A stretch of 64,000 nt of DNA from Hyphomicrobiales bacterium. GTDB taxonomy: Bacteria > Pseudomonadota > Alphaproteobacteria > Rhizobiales > Beijerinckiaceae. Positions 1 through 8,400 of the stretch are shown here, piece after piece. The position numbers were made by a program, and so were the translations under genes. The stretch spans positions 1,612,001 to 1,676,000 of the forward strand of contig CAKNFJ010000001.1 of NCBI GenBank assembly GCA_930633495.1, in the 5' to 3' direction. The stretch's first letter is position 1; every line of letters starts with the position of its first letter. The notes beneath the pieces were generated by a model, which was given only the letters and a program-made list of their open reading frames with translations, was not told the DNA's origin and did no database searches.

Positions 1-1
1 A

Positions 2-160
2 GCGCTGCCGCCGGAATCGTTGGCCCTAACCAAGATGCTGCTGAAGCGCGGCTCGGCCCAGTCCGTGGCCGAGACCATCGCGACCGAGGCGAAGCATTTC
101 GGCGAGCGCCTGAAATCGCCGGAGGCGATGGCCGCCTTCATGGCGTTTTTGAAGAAGTAG
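2..160 (+). CDS. Enoyl-CoA hydratase/isomerase family protein, C-terminal end only
   Basis: This is the last 52 codons of a gene entering from the left edge, ending in TAG. The visible protein carries the C-terminal helical pattern of crotonase-fold enzymes: an [14 protein letters not shown] stretch, then [22 protein letters not shown] and a final FLKK. In the family this part forms the trimerisation helices; the acyl-CoA oxyanion-hole residues lie upstream of the window. The family hydrates or isomerises enoyl-CoA thioesters in the cytoplasm. The specific substrate cannot be told from this fragment. Confidence 0.6.
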   Translation, partial: ALPPESLALTKMLLKRGSAQSVAETIATEAKHFGERLKSPEAMAAFMAFLKK

Positions 161-186
161 AGACGGCACCGCGATCCCGCGGGATC

Positions 187-336
187 CCCTCTCCTGTAAG
201 GAGAGGGGTAGGGGTGAGGTGTAGGCCCTTGGACCAGTGAGTTGAGCCCTCACCGCCGCTGCGGTCGGGTCACGGCCACGGTGTCCAACGGCCTACCCCT
301 CACCCTGCCCTCTCCCTCCGGGAGAGGGTTCCCCGC
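187..336. repeat. Composite intergenic inverted repeat, CCCTCTCC type, copy 1
   Basis: A small hairpin (CCCTCTCC...GGAGAGGGG) with a GTAGGGGTGAGGTGTAGGCC tail is followed about 50 bases later by an inverted counterpart (GGCCTACCCCTCACCC then CCCTCTCC...GGGAGAGGG), so the block is an imperfect inverted repeat. It shares the internal word GGACCAGTGAG and this architecture with the copy at 20319-20532, and the hairpin part with 10771-10898. It lies between two genes that converge here. I see no gene in 161-377. Confidence 0.75.
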
Positions 337-377
337 GTTCGCTGGAACAGCATCGCGCTTACAGACTTCAGCTCACT

Positions 378-1880
378 TCAAGCCGCCACCGCGCTCCGCC
401 CCTTCAGCCAGTCGCGCGTCCAGGAGAAGACCGGCCACAGCAATGCCGCGAAGGTCATCGCCGCCAGCACCGACGAGACCGGCCGGTCGAAGAAGGGCAG
501 AACCGAGCCGTCCGACTTGATCAGCGAGGTCACGAAGTTCTGCTCCACCATCGTGCCCATGACGATGCCCAGCACCATCGCCGCGACCGGGTAGCCGTTC
601 TTCTCCATCACGAAGCCGAACACGCCGAAGAAGGCGACGCACCAGACCGCGAACAGGTTGTTGCCTGCCGTGGCGAAAGCACCGACCGCGCAGAAGATCA
701 TGATCACCGGCATCACGGCCGAGCGCGGCGCGCCGACGACCTTGCTCGCCAGCCGGATCATCACGATGCCGAAGGGGATCATGATGATGTTGCCGAGGAT
801 GAAGATGATGTAGAGCGCATACATGCTCTCGGCCTGGCTGGTGAACAGCGTCGGCCCTGGGTTCAGCCCCTTCATGTAGAGCACGCCGATCGCGATCGCG
901 GTGATCGTGTCGCCGGGGATGCCGAAGAGCAGCGCCGGCACCCAGCCCGAGGCGAGCGAGGCGTTGTTGGAGGCGCCGGCCTCGATCAGCCCTTCCGGAT
1001 GGCCGGTACCGAATTTCTCCGGCGTCTTCGAGAAGCGCTTGGCCATGGCGTAGCTGACCCAGGCCGCCATGTCGGCGCCGGCACCGGGCAGCACGCCGAT
1101 GATGATGCCGACGATGTTCCCGCGCGCCTGCTGCTTCGGGTATTCCTTGGTGAGTTTCCACTGCCCCTTCAGGATCGAGCCGAGGCGGCGGTGTTCGATC
1201 TTCGGCGGGTCGCGCTCGGTCAGCGAGCGCATCACTTCGGCCAGCGCGAAGACGCCGACCAGCGCCGGGATGACCTCGATGCCGCCGAGCAGGTTGGTCG
1301 AGCCGAAGGTGAAGCGCGGCACGCCGCCTGGATTGTCGATGCCGATGCAGGTGATCAGCAGTCCGAGCAGCATCGCCGCGATCGCCTTGATCGGCGAGGA
1401 GCGGGCGACCAACGTCGAGCACATCAGGCCGAGCATGGCCAGCCAGAAATTCTCGTAAGTCGAGAAGGACAGGGCCATCTCGGCCAGAAGCGGCGCGATC
1501 AGCATCAGCGAAAGCGTGCCGGCGATGCCGCCCAGCGCCGAGAACCACAGGCAGATGCCGAGCGCCGTCTCCGCCTGGCCCTTGCGCGTCATCGCATAGG
1601 CTTCGTCGGTATAGGCGGCCGAGGCCGGCGTGCCGGGGATGCGCAGCAGGCAGCCCGGAATGTCGCCGGAAAAGATCGCCATGGCGGAGGCGGTGATGAT
1701 CGTCGCCACCGCCGCGATCGGCGAGAGATAGAAGGTGACCGGCACCAACAGCGCCGTCGCCATGGTGGCCGAGAGACCGGGCAGTGCGCCGACCGTCAGC
1801 CCGTAGAAGGCCGACGCGACGATTGCGACCATGACGTCGAATTGGAAGACCAGCCCGAAGGCCTTGATGACGGTGTCCAT
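378..1880 (-). CDS. tctA: Tripartite tricarboxylate transporter, large permease subunit TctA
   Basis: A 500-residue, very hydrophobic protein with about a dozen membrane segments and the conserved early TctA stretch GALPGLSATMATALL. The large subunit forms the substrate path in the inner membrane and works with TctB and the periplasmic binding protein TctC, using the ion gradient rather than ATP. Family members import citrate, other di- and tricarboxylates, and terephthalate-like acids; the substrate here is unknown. It is the last gene of tctC-tctB-tctA on the minus strand and starts 13 bases after tctB. Length is normal for the family. Confidence 0.93.
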   Translation of the reverse strand: MDTVIKAFGLVFQFDVMVAIVASAFYGLTVGALPGLSATMATALLVPVTFYLSPIAAVATIITASAMAIFSGDIPGCLLRIPGTPASAAYTDEAYAMTRKGQAETALGICLWFSALGGIAGTLSLMLIAPLLAEMALSFSTYENFWLAMLGLMCSTLVARSSPIKAIAAMLLGLLITCIGIDNPGGVPRFTFGSTNLLGGIEVIPALVGVFALAEVMRSLTERDPPKIEHRRLGSILKGQWKLTKEYPKQQARGNIVGIIIGVLPGAGADMAAWVSYAMAKRFSKTPEKFGTGHPEGLIEAGASNNASLASGWVPALLFGIPGDTITAIAIGVLYMKGLNPGPTLFTSQAESMYALYIIFILGNIIMIPFGIVMIRLASKVVGAPRSAVMPVIMIFCAVGAFATAGNNLFAVWCVAFFGVFGFVMEKNGYPVAAMVLGIVMGTMVEQNFVTSLIKSDGSVLPFFDRPVSSVLAAMTFAALLWPVFSWTRDWLKGRSAVAA

Positions 1881-1893
1881 CGTCAGGCCTCGC

Positions 1894-2385
1894 TCACCAG
1901 GGGAAGGGCAGGATGCCGCCGGGCAGCGGCACGCGCAGCAGCTTCAGGAAGATCAGGTTGATCGCGAAGGGGGCGATGATCGCGAGCGGCACTGCAAGCT
2001 TCGGCTTGGCTCCGAAGGCGAGGCTGCAGATCAGCACCATCATCGCCGTCGTCGGCAGGAAGCCGAGCGTCTCCGAGACCAGCGCGTAGAAGGCCAGCAG
2101 CGCCGGCGGAAGCAGCGCCAGCCAGTTGCGCCAGGCCGGCACCGGCTCAAGCTCCTCAGGCGTCGCATGGCTCACGACGTCGGCCTCGGCGACCTCCTCG
2201 AAATGGCGGCCGATCCCGAAGACGATCAGCCCGCCGCAGAGGGCCAGCCCGGCACCGACGACCATCGGAAAGGCGGAGGGGCCGACCTGCTGGCCCGGAA
2301 CGGGCGGCAGCTTCGAGCCGTAGAAAAACGCGACGGCCCCCAGCGCGGCGATGGCGGAGCCGGAAATACGGTCGGACAGTTGCAA
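1894..2385 (-). CDS. tctB: Tripartite tricarboxylate transporter, small permease subunit TctB
   Basis: A 163-residue membrane protein with four predicted hydrophobic helices, the normal size and layout of the TctB subunit. It partners the large permease encoded immediately downstream. The start is TTG: there is no suitable ATG, and a strong ribosome binding site GAGGAGG sits 7 bases before this TTG. The first residues (MQLSDRISGSAIAALGAVAF) lead straight into the first membrane helix, as expected. A terminator-like hairpin separates it from tctC. Confidence 0.88.
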   Translation of the reverse strand: MQLSDRISGSAIAALGAVAFFYGSKLPPVPGQQVGPSAFPMVVGAGLALCGGLIVFGIGRHFEEVAEADVVSHATPEELEPVPAWRNWLALLPPALLAFYALVSETLGFLPTTAMMVLICSLAFGAKPKLAVPLAIIAPFAINLIFLKLLRVPLPGGILPFPW

Positions 2386-2425
2386 AGGGCAACCTCCTCG
2401 GATGATCGAAGATGATGAGACGAAA

Positions 2426-2452
2426 ACGCCGGGAGCTGTCTGCTCCCGGCGT
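2426..2452 (-). terminator. Intra-operon rho-independent terminator between tctC and tctB
   Basis: On the minus strand, 17 bases after the tctC stop, a perfect 11-bp stem (ACGCCGGGAGC pairing with GCTCCCGGCGT, 5-base loop) is followed directly by TTTTC. That is the layout of an intrinsic terminator. Since tctB and tctA follow on the same strand, it probably acts as a partial terminator or RNA stabiliser, giving more binding protein than permease. Confidence 0.7.
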
Positions 2453-2469
2453 CGTTGGGCTTGCGCCGC

Positions 2470-3465
2470 TCAGCCCTTGGCGAGACCGGCCGCCTTCATG
2501 GCGGAGGCCATGGAGGTGTCGCTCGCGGCCATAAAGGCAGCGAAGCCCGGGCCGTCCGCGAACTTCATGCCGAAGCCGCGGGAGTTCATGAAGTCCTGGT
2601 AGTCCTTCGAGTCGAAGGCCTTCTTCAGCGCCGCCGTCAGCTTCGCCGCGATCTCCGGCGGCAGGCCCTTCGGCGCACCGATGCCGCGCCAGGCGCCGAT
2701 CGAATAATTGATGCCGAGCGTCTCGTTCAGCGTCGGCACGTCCTTGAACTGCGGGTTGCGCGCGCTCGCCATGATCGCCAGCGACTTGGCCTTGCCCGCG
2801 TCGATCATCGCCCGCGCCTCGGGCACAGAGCAGGTCACGATGTCGACGCCGCCAGCCGCCAGATCCTGCATGCCGGGCGCCGCGCCGTTCGACGGCACCC
2901 AGGCGACATGATCCGGCTTCAGCCCCATGGCGACGAGCCAGCCGATCAGGGCGAGATGCCAGATACCGCCCTGTCCGGTGCCGGACGCCTTAAGCTTGCC
3001 GGGAGGCGCCGCCTTGATGGCGTCCGCCAGTGTCTTGATGTCCTTGTAAGGGCCGGCGGTCGAGACCTGCACGCCCGGGGGATCCTCGTTCATCAGCGCG
3101 AGCGAGGTGTAGCTCGTCGATTTGAGATCGGTCAGGCCCTGATGATGCATCATGGCGATCTCGACCGTCAGCATGCCGATATTGTAGCCGTCCGGCGCCG
3201 CCGTCGCGATGGCGGAATGGCCAACCACGCCCGAGCCGCCGGTGCGGTTGACGACGTTGACCGGCTGGCCAAGGTCCTTCTCCAGAAGCTGCGCCACGAT
3301 GCGCGCCGTGGCGTCCGTACCGCCGCCCGCCCCCCAAGGGCAGATCATGGTGATCGGCCGCGAGGGATAATTGGCCTGCGCGATGGCAGGCGCCGCAATC
3401 AGGCTCGCCGCGCCGGCCGCGGCGGCGCCCTTGAGCACAGTTCGCCTGTCGATGAAATCGGTCAT
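2470..3465 (-). CDS. tctC: Tripartite tricarboxylate transporter substrate-binding protein TctC (Bug family)
   Basis: 331 residues. The N-terminus DRRTVLKG followed by an Ala-rich hydrophobic stretch ending AIAQA is a twin-arginine export signal. The mature protein begins YPSRPITMICPWGAGGGTDA, the conserved Bug signature whose loop binds the carboxylate of the ligand. It captures the substrate in the periplasm and delivers it to TctAB. The start has a good ribosome binding site (GGAGGA). First gene of the operon, behind a LacI-type palindrome; the many Bug proteins differ in ligand, so substrate is not assignable. Confidence 0.93.
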   Translation of the reverse strand: MTDFIDRRTVLKGAAAAGAASLIAAPAIAQANYPSRPITMICPWGAGGGTDATARIVAQLLEKDLGQPVNVVNRTGGSGVVGHSAIATAAPDGYNIGMLTVEIAMMHHQGLTDLKSTSYTSLALMNEDPPGVQVSTAGPYKDIKTLADAIKAAPPGKLKASGTGQGGIWHLALIGWLVAMGLKPDHVAWVPSNGAAPGMQDLAAGGVDIVTCSVPEARAMIDAGKAKSLAIMASARNPQFKDVPTLNETLGINYSIGAWRGIGAPKGLPPEIAAKLTAALKKAFDSKDYQDFMNSRGFGMKFADGPGFAAFMAASDTSMASAMKAAGLAKG

Positions 3466-3480
3466 TCCCCAGTTCCTCCG

Positions 3481-3494
3481 CTAAATCGATTTAG
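3481..3494. promoter_or_regulatory. Palindromic operator before tctC, LacI-type
   Basis: CTAAATCGATTTAG is a perfect 14-bp palindrome with a central CG, the form of LacI/GalR-family operators. It lies 16 bases upstream of the tctC start codon, just before the ribosome binding site, where a bound repressor would block transcription. No LacI-family gene lies in the window, so the regulator must be elsewhere. Confidence 0.55.
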
Positions 3495-3620
3495 TGCCCG
3501 GGCGCTCCTCGTCCGCGACGGGGCTCCCTTGATGTGACGGGCGTTATCTGAGCCGATCGCGCGGCCAGTGACAACCTCTCATTTTGGCCGAGGTCTCTGT
3601 CTTCTCGACCATCCTCCACC

Positions 3621-3724
3621 GTCATTCCGGACAAGCGGCGAAGCCGCGCCGATCCGGAATCCATCGAAAGGCGTCGCACCCTGCGATGGATTCCGGGTCT
3701 CCGCTTCGCTGCGCCCGGAATGAC
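3621..3724. repeat. Palindromic intergenic repeat, GTCATTCCGG type, copy 1
   Basis: The element begins GTCATTCCGG and ends with its inverted counterpart CCGGAATGAC; inside are the nested inverted words GGATTCC/GGAATCC and CCATCGAAAGG/CCTGCGATGG. The RNA would fold as one long hairpin. A second copy of the same type is at 27386-27515. It lies downstream of the protease-like gene and upstream of tctC. I see no coding sequence in 3495-3743. Confidence 0.75.
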
Positions 3725-3743
3725 GCAAATCGGACGATGAACT

Positions 3744-5180
3744 CTACAGTCCGCAAATGACGGGCTGCACGGCGCCGGCAACGCGCTCCACCACCGCCCC
3801 CGTGCTGAGCTCCGGACCGGCCGCAGCCGCCGGCAGCGCAGCCCCCGCCTTGCCGAGCATCGCCTGGATGGCAGCCGCATCGGCGAAGCCATAGCTGCGC
3901 TGCGGCGCGACGCCGGCGATCAGGATCTTGTCGGAGGGATTATCGGTCACGATCCCGACCAGCCGCCCTTGCCGGTCGAAGGCCGGCGTGCCGGCCTGCC
4001 CGGGCTGCAACGGCGCTCGCAGCGCCGGCTTGCCGCCTGCCGAAACGCCTTGCCCCGGCAGCGCCAGCGCCGCTCTCTTGCCGGCGTCGTTGCCATACGC
4101 CACCAGCACCAGCGCCTCTTCGGCGCCCGGAACCTCGGGCCGCAGGCCCGGCGGCTTTGCCGCGCCCGGGCCTTCGATATCGAGCAGGACGAGGCCGCTC
4201 GCATCGTCCTTCGGGCGTGCCTTTGCGGCGCGATTGCCGACACGCAGGCTGCGGCAGCCATCGATCGCGGAGGCTGCGCTCAGGGCCGTTCGTTCGGTGA
4301 GCGCCAGCGCGACGCCATAGCGCTCGTTGCTGCGCGCAGCCGGCGCCAGCAGGGACGACAGCCCGGATGAGGGGCTGGCGGAGCCGGCGACGGCGGAAGG
4401 CGCCGCCGGAACCGGCCCGGTCGGGAAGGGCTCGAAGCTCGCGGCGATCGCGATGACCAGCTTGTCGACGGTCGGCGCCAGCGCCTTGTCGTAGCCGATC
4501 GAGAAACCCCGCAACCCTTGCGGCCCGGCCGCGAGCCGACGGTAGAAGCGCCCGGTCGGCGTCTCGCCGGTCACGACGAAGAAGTCCGGCCGCAGCAGCT
4601 TGTAGGTGATCTTCCGCGGGCTGTTCGGGTTGACGGCGGTCGCCTTCTCGAACAGCGCGGCGAGGTCTTCGCCGGGCGGCGAGGCGGAGGTGTCGAGCGT
4701 CACCTTCTCGTCGACGCTCTGCCAGCGGCTGCCGCCGGAGGGCGTCGCGTCGCGCCGCGGCAAGAGTTTCTGGGGGATGCCGATCTGCACGCCGGTCTTC
4801 TCGTCGGCCAGAACGCGGAAGCCGGCCACGTCGCGGGCCGCCTGCGCCGTCCGTGCCAGGGCCGCCCGCTCGGTCGGGAGGAGCATGCCGTCGGGCAGCC
4901 CGCGTGCGCCCTTGAAGGCGTTGATCGCCCGGAACGTCAGCGGACCGAAGGAGCCGCTGACCGCGCCATTGAACTGGCCGGCCCAGATCAGGTCGTTCTG
5001 GATCGCCTTGCGCTCGGCCTCGGGCAACGCTTCGAAGCTCGCCTGCGCGACCGCCATCTGGGGCGATGGGCCGGCTGCGGGAGCCTGCGCGCTCACGAAT
5101 GTCGGGGTCAGCAGCATGAATGCGAGGGCAGTGCTGCGGACCAGCGTGCTTTGCAGATAACGGAGCGGGGCGCGCGGCAT
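3744..5180 (-). CDS. Secreted peptidoglycan-binding protein with a catalytically dead trypsin-like domain
   Basis: 478 residues from the ATG at 5180, which has GAGGACGAG upstream; an in-frame TTG at 5195 is less likely. A signal peptide (about 1-32, ending VSAQA) is followed by a peptidoglycan-binding-domain-like segment (about 50-110), a middle region of unknown fold, a proline/serine linker and a trypsin-like domain (about 285-440). The usual TNAHVVDGC box reads SAASAIDGC (His replaced by Ser304), DLALL reads GLVLL (Asp replaced by Gly329), and GNSGSP reads GQAGTP (Ser replaced by Ala396). All three catalytic residues are thus lost, while the fold motif PAFDRQGRLVGIV remains. Likely periplasmic binding or regulatory role. 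It is divergent from the alpha-2-macroglobulin gene. Confidence 0.7.
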   Translation of the reverse strand: MPRAPLRYLQSTLVRSTALAFMLLTPTFVSAQAPAAGPSPQMAVAQASFEALPEAERKAIQNDLIWAGQFNGAVSGSFGPLTFRAINAFKGARGLPDGMLLPTERAALARTAQAARDVAGFRVLADEKTGVQIGIPQKLLPRRDATPSGGSRWQSVDEKVTLDTSASPPGEDLAALFEKATAVNPNSPRKITYKLLRPDFFVVTGETPTGRFYRRLAAGPQGLRGFSIGYDKALAPTVDKLVIAIAASFEPFPTGPVPAAPSAVAGSASPSSGLSSLLAPAARSNERYGVALALTERTALSAASAIDGCRSLRVGNRAAKARPKDDASGLVLLDIEGPGAAKPPGLRPEVPGAEEALVLVAYGNDAGKRAALALPGQGVSAGGKPALRAPLQPGQAGTPAFDRQGRLVGIVTDNPSDKILIAGVAPQRSYGFADAAAIQAMLGKAGAALPAAAAGPELSTGAVVERVAGAVQPVICGL

Positions 5181-5476
5181 GGGTCTCGTCCTCAAGAGGC
5201 GGGCGAAGCGGCTGCATTGAGCGTCAGAACGCGCCGCGCCGCAACCGGGAGAGGGCTTTTTCGCGTGGGTTACCCCGGGCGACCGGAGGGAGTTCCGGGA
5301 TGACCGGCGTGTGAGGATCGAAATGGATATATCGGCGCCCTGCCACGCACGCCCTGCATTCGCATGACTTGAACGGCTGCGGCGCGGTGATAGCCTGCCG
5401 GGCCCGTCTCATGCCGTCATCGGCCTGAAGCCCTTGCCGCCGATCCTGGCGAGCCGGTCGACGAAGAGGAACGACG

Positions 5477-8400
5477 ATGACCCTGCTTTCCCGTCTCGCG
5501 CTCGCCCTCTGCCTGACCTTCTCGGTGGCGCCTGCCTTCGCCCAGAAGGCCTATGTCCGCAACGACCTGCTCGCCGACGGGCAGCGGCTGGAAGAGCGGC
5601 TGAAGCGCGAGGTCGCAACCGGAAACCGTCCGGCCACTGAGGCCGTCCGTGCCGGCGAGATCGCGCTGGCGCGCGGCGACGCCCGTTCCGCCCTGCCGCA
5701 GGCGAATGCCGCCGTCGTCGCCGATTCGGGCAACGCCGCCGGCTGGCGGCTGATGGCGCGCGCAGCCAACGCCATCGAGCCGCGCGACTATCGCGAGCGC
5801 TGGGAGCTGCGCGAGCGCGCCATCGCCGCCGCCTATCTCGCCTATAGCCGGGCGACCACCCGCAATGACGAGGCCGCATCCCTCGGCGTGCTGGCGCAGA
5901 CCTTCGAGAAGAACGAGCTCTGGCGCCCGGCCCTGACCACCTACCGCCTCAGCCTCGATCTCGCCGCCAATCCCGCCTTGCAGAGTTCCTATGAGAGCCT
6001 GCGCGAGAAGCGCGGCTTCCGGCTGATCTCGAACAAGACCGATTCCGACGCCGCCTCCCCGCGCGCCTGCTTCGAATTCTCGGAAGCGCTTGCCCGCGGC
6101 CGTGTCGATTTCGCGCCCTATGTCGCGATCTCCGGCGGCAGGGGAGATTTCGCCGTCAGCGCCGAGGATCGCCAGATCTGCGTCGATGGCCTGAAGCATG
6201 GCGAGCGCTATGCCATCGTCGTCCGGCAGGGCGTGCCCTCGGCCATTCCCGACGAGAAGCTGCTGAAATCGGCCGATTACGAGATCTATGTCCGCGACCG
6301 CACGCCCTCCGTGCGCTTCACCGGCAAGAACTATGTGCTGCCGCGCACCGGCCAGCAGGGTATTCCGGTCGTTTCGGTCAATTCGGGCAAGCTCGACCTC
6401 GAAGTCATGCGGATCGGCGATCGCAACCTGATCAACTCCGTCCATTCCGACGATTTCCTCAGCCAGATCGGCTCCTATTCCGCCAGGCAGATCGCGAGCG
6501 ACAAGGGCCAGACCGTCTGGACCGGCACGATGGACGTGAAGTCCGAGCTGAACCAGGACGTCGTCACCGCCTTCCCGGTGACGGAAGCAGTCGGCAGCCT
6601 CAAGCCCGGCGTCTATGTGATGTTCGCCAAGCCCTCGGGCGGGCCGGCCGTGGCGGCGCCCAGCGACGACGGCGATTCCTATGATGACGGTTCGACGCGG
6701 GCGACGCAGTGGTTCGTCGTCTCCGATCTCGGCCTAACCTCCTTCACCGGCCCGGACGGCGTGCATGTGCTCGCCCGCTCGTTGGCCGACGCCAAGCCGA
6801 TCGCCAATGCCGAATTGCGCCTGATCGCCCGCAACAACGAGGTGCTCGGCACCGCCAAGACCGACGCCAACGGCTATGCCCGTTTCGATGCCGGATTGGG
6901 CAAGGGCCAGGGCGGCAATGCGCCCGGCCTCGTCACCGCCTCGCTCGCCGAGGATTACGGCTTCCTCGACCTCAAGCAGACCGCCTTCGACCTCTCCGAC
7001 CGCGGCGTGAAGGGCCGCGTCGCGCCTGCCGGGCTCGACGCCTATCTCTATACCGAGCGCGGCGTCTATCGCTCGGGCGAGACGGTCTATCTCACCTCGC
7101 TACTGCGCGACGCCAAGGGCGCCACTGTGGCCGGCCTGCCGCTAACCATCGTCGTCAAGCGCCCGGACGGCGTCGAATATCGCCGCCGGCAGGTCGAGGA
7201 CCAGGGCGCAGGCGGCCGCGCCCATTCGATCCAGCTCGTCTCCGGCTCCGCGACCGGCACCTGGCGCGTCCTGGCTTATTCCGACCCTAAGGGACAGGCG
7301 ATCGGCGAGACCTCCTTCCTCGTCGAGGACTATGTGCCCGAGCGGCTGGAACTGACGCTGACGCCGAAGGCGCCGCTGCTCCAGGCCGGCCAGCCGGCCG
7401 AACTCGATGTCGCCGCCCGCTATCTCTACGGCGCGCCGGGCTCCGAGCTCGACGTCACCGGCTCGATGACGATCCGGGCCGCCGAGGCCAGCGCCATTCC
7501 CGGCTTCAAGGACTATCAGGTTGGCCTCACCGACGAGGCTTTCGAGCCGGTCCAGAGCGAGTTCGAGGAGAGCACCACGACCGATGCCGCCGGCAAGGCA
7601 ACGGTCACCAACCCGGTGCAGCAGCCCGACACCAACCGCCCGCTCGAGGTCGAGATGACCGTTCGCGTCGGTGAGCCCGGCGGGCGCGCCATCGCCCGCT
7701 CGGTCACTCTACCGATCGTGCCCAAGGGCGCCGCCATCGGCGTGAAGAAGCTGTTCCGCGACGGCGATCTCGGCAACGGCCAGACCGCGAATTTCGAAGT
7801 GATCATGGCGACCGGCGACGGCAAGCGCCTCGCCCGGCCCGGCGTCAAATGGGTGCTGTCCAAGGTCCGCCGCAACTACCAGTGGTTCTTCCAGGACGGC
7901 CGCTGGAATTATGAGGGCGTGAAGACCACCCGCCGCGTCGCCGATGGCGAGATCGCGGTGGCGGAAGCGGCCGGCGCCAAGATCGCCGCCCCGGTGGAAT
8001 GGGGCAATTACCGACTCGACGTCACCTCCGACGGCAATGAGGCGGCCGAGACCTCGGTCTCCTTCAGCGTCGGCTATGAAAGCGACAAGACGGCGGACAC
8101 GCCGGATGTTCTCGATGTCGCGCTCGACAAGGCGTCCTATGCCGATGGCGAGAGCCTGCAGGTCCGCCTCTCGCCGCGCTTCGCCGGCAAGGCGACGCTG
8201 GCCGTCGTCACCGACAAGGTCGCGGATATCCGCACCATCGACATCACCGAGGGCGGCACCTCGGCCAGCATTCCCGTGAAGGCCGAATGGGGCGCCAGCG
8301 CCTATCTCGTCGTGCTCGCGCACCGGCCGATGGACGCCGCCGCCAAGCGCCTGCCCGGCCGCGCCATCGGCCTCTCCTGGTTCCAGATCGGCAAGGAGAC

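Noticed and set aside
187..336. CRISPR-like repeats in the repeat-rich intergenic blocks
   Set aside because: The units are inverted hairpins, not evenly spaced direct repeats with unique spacers, and no cas gene is present.
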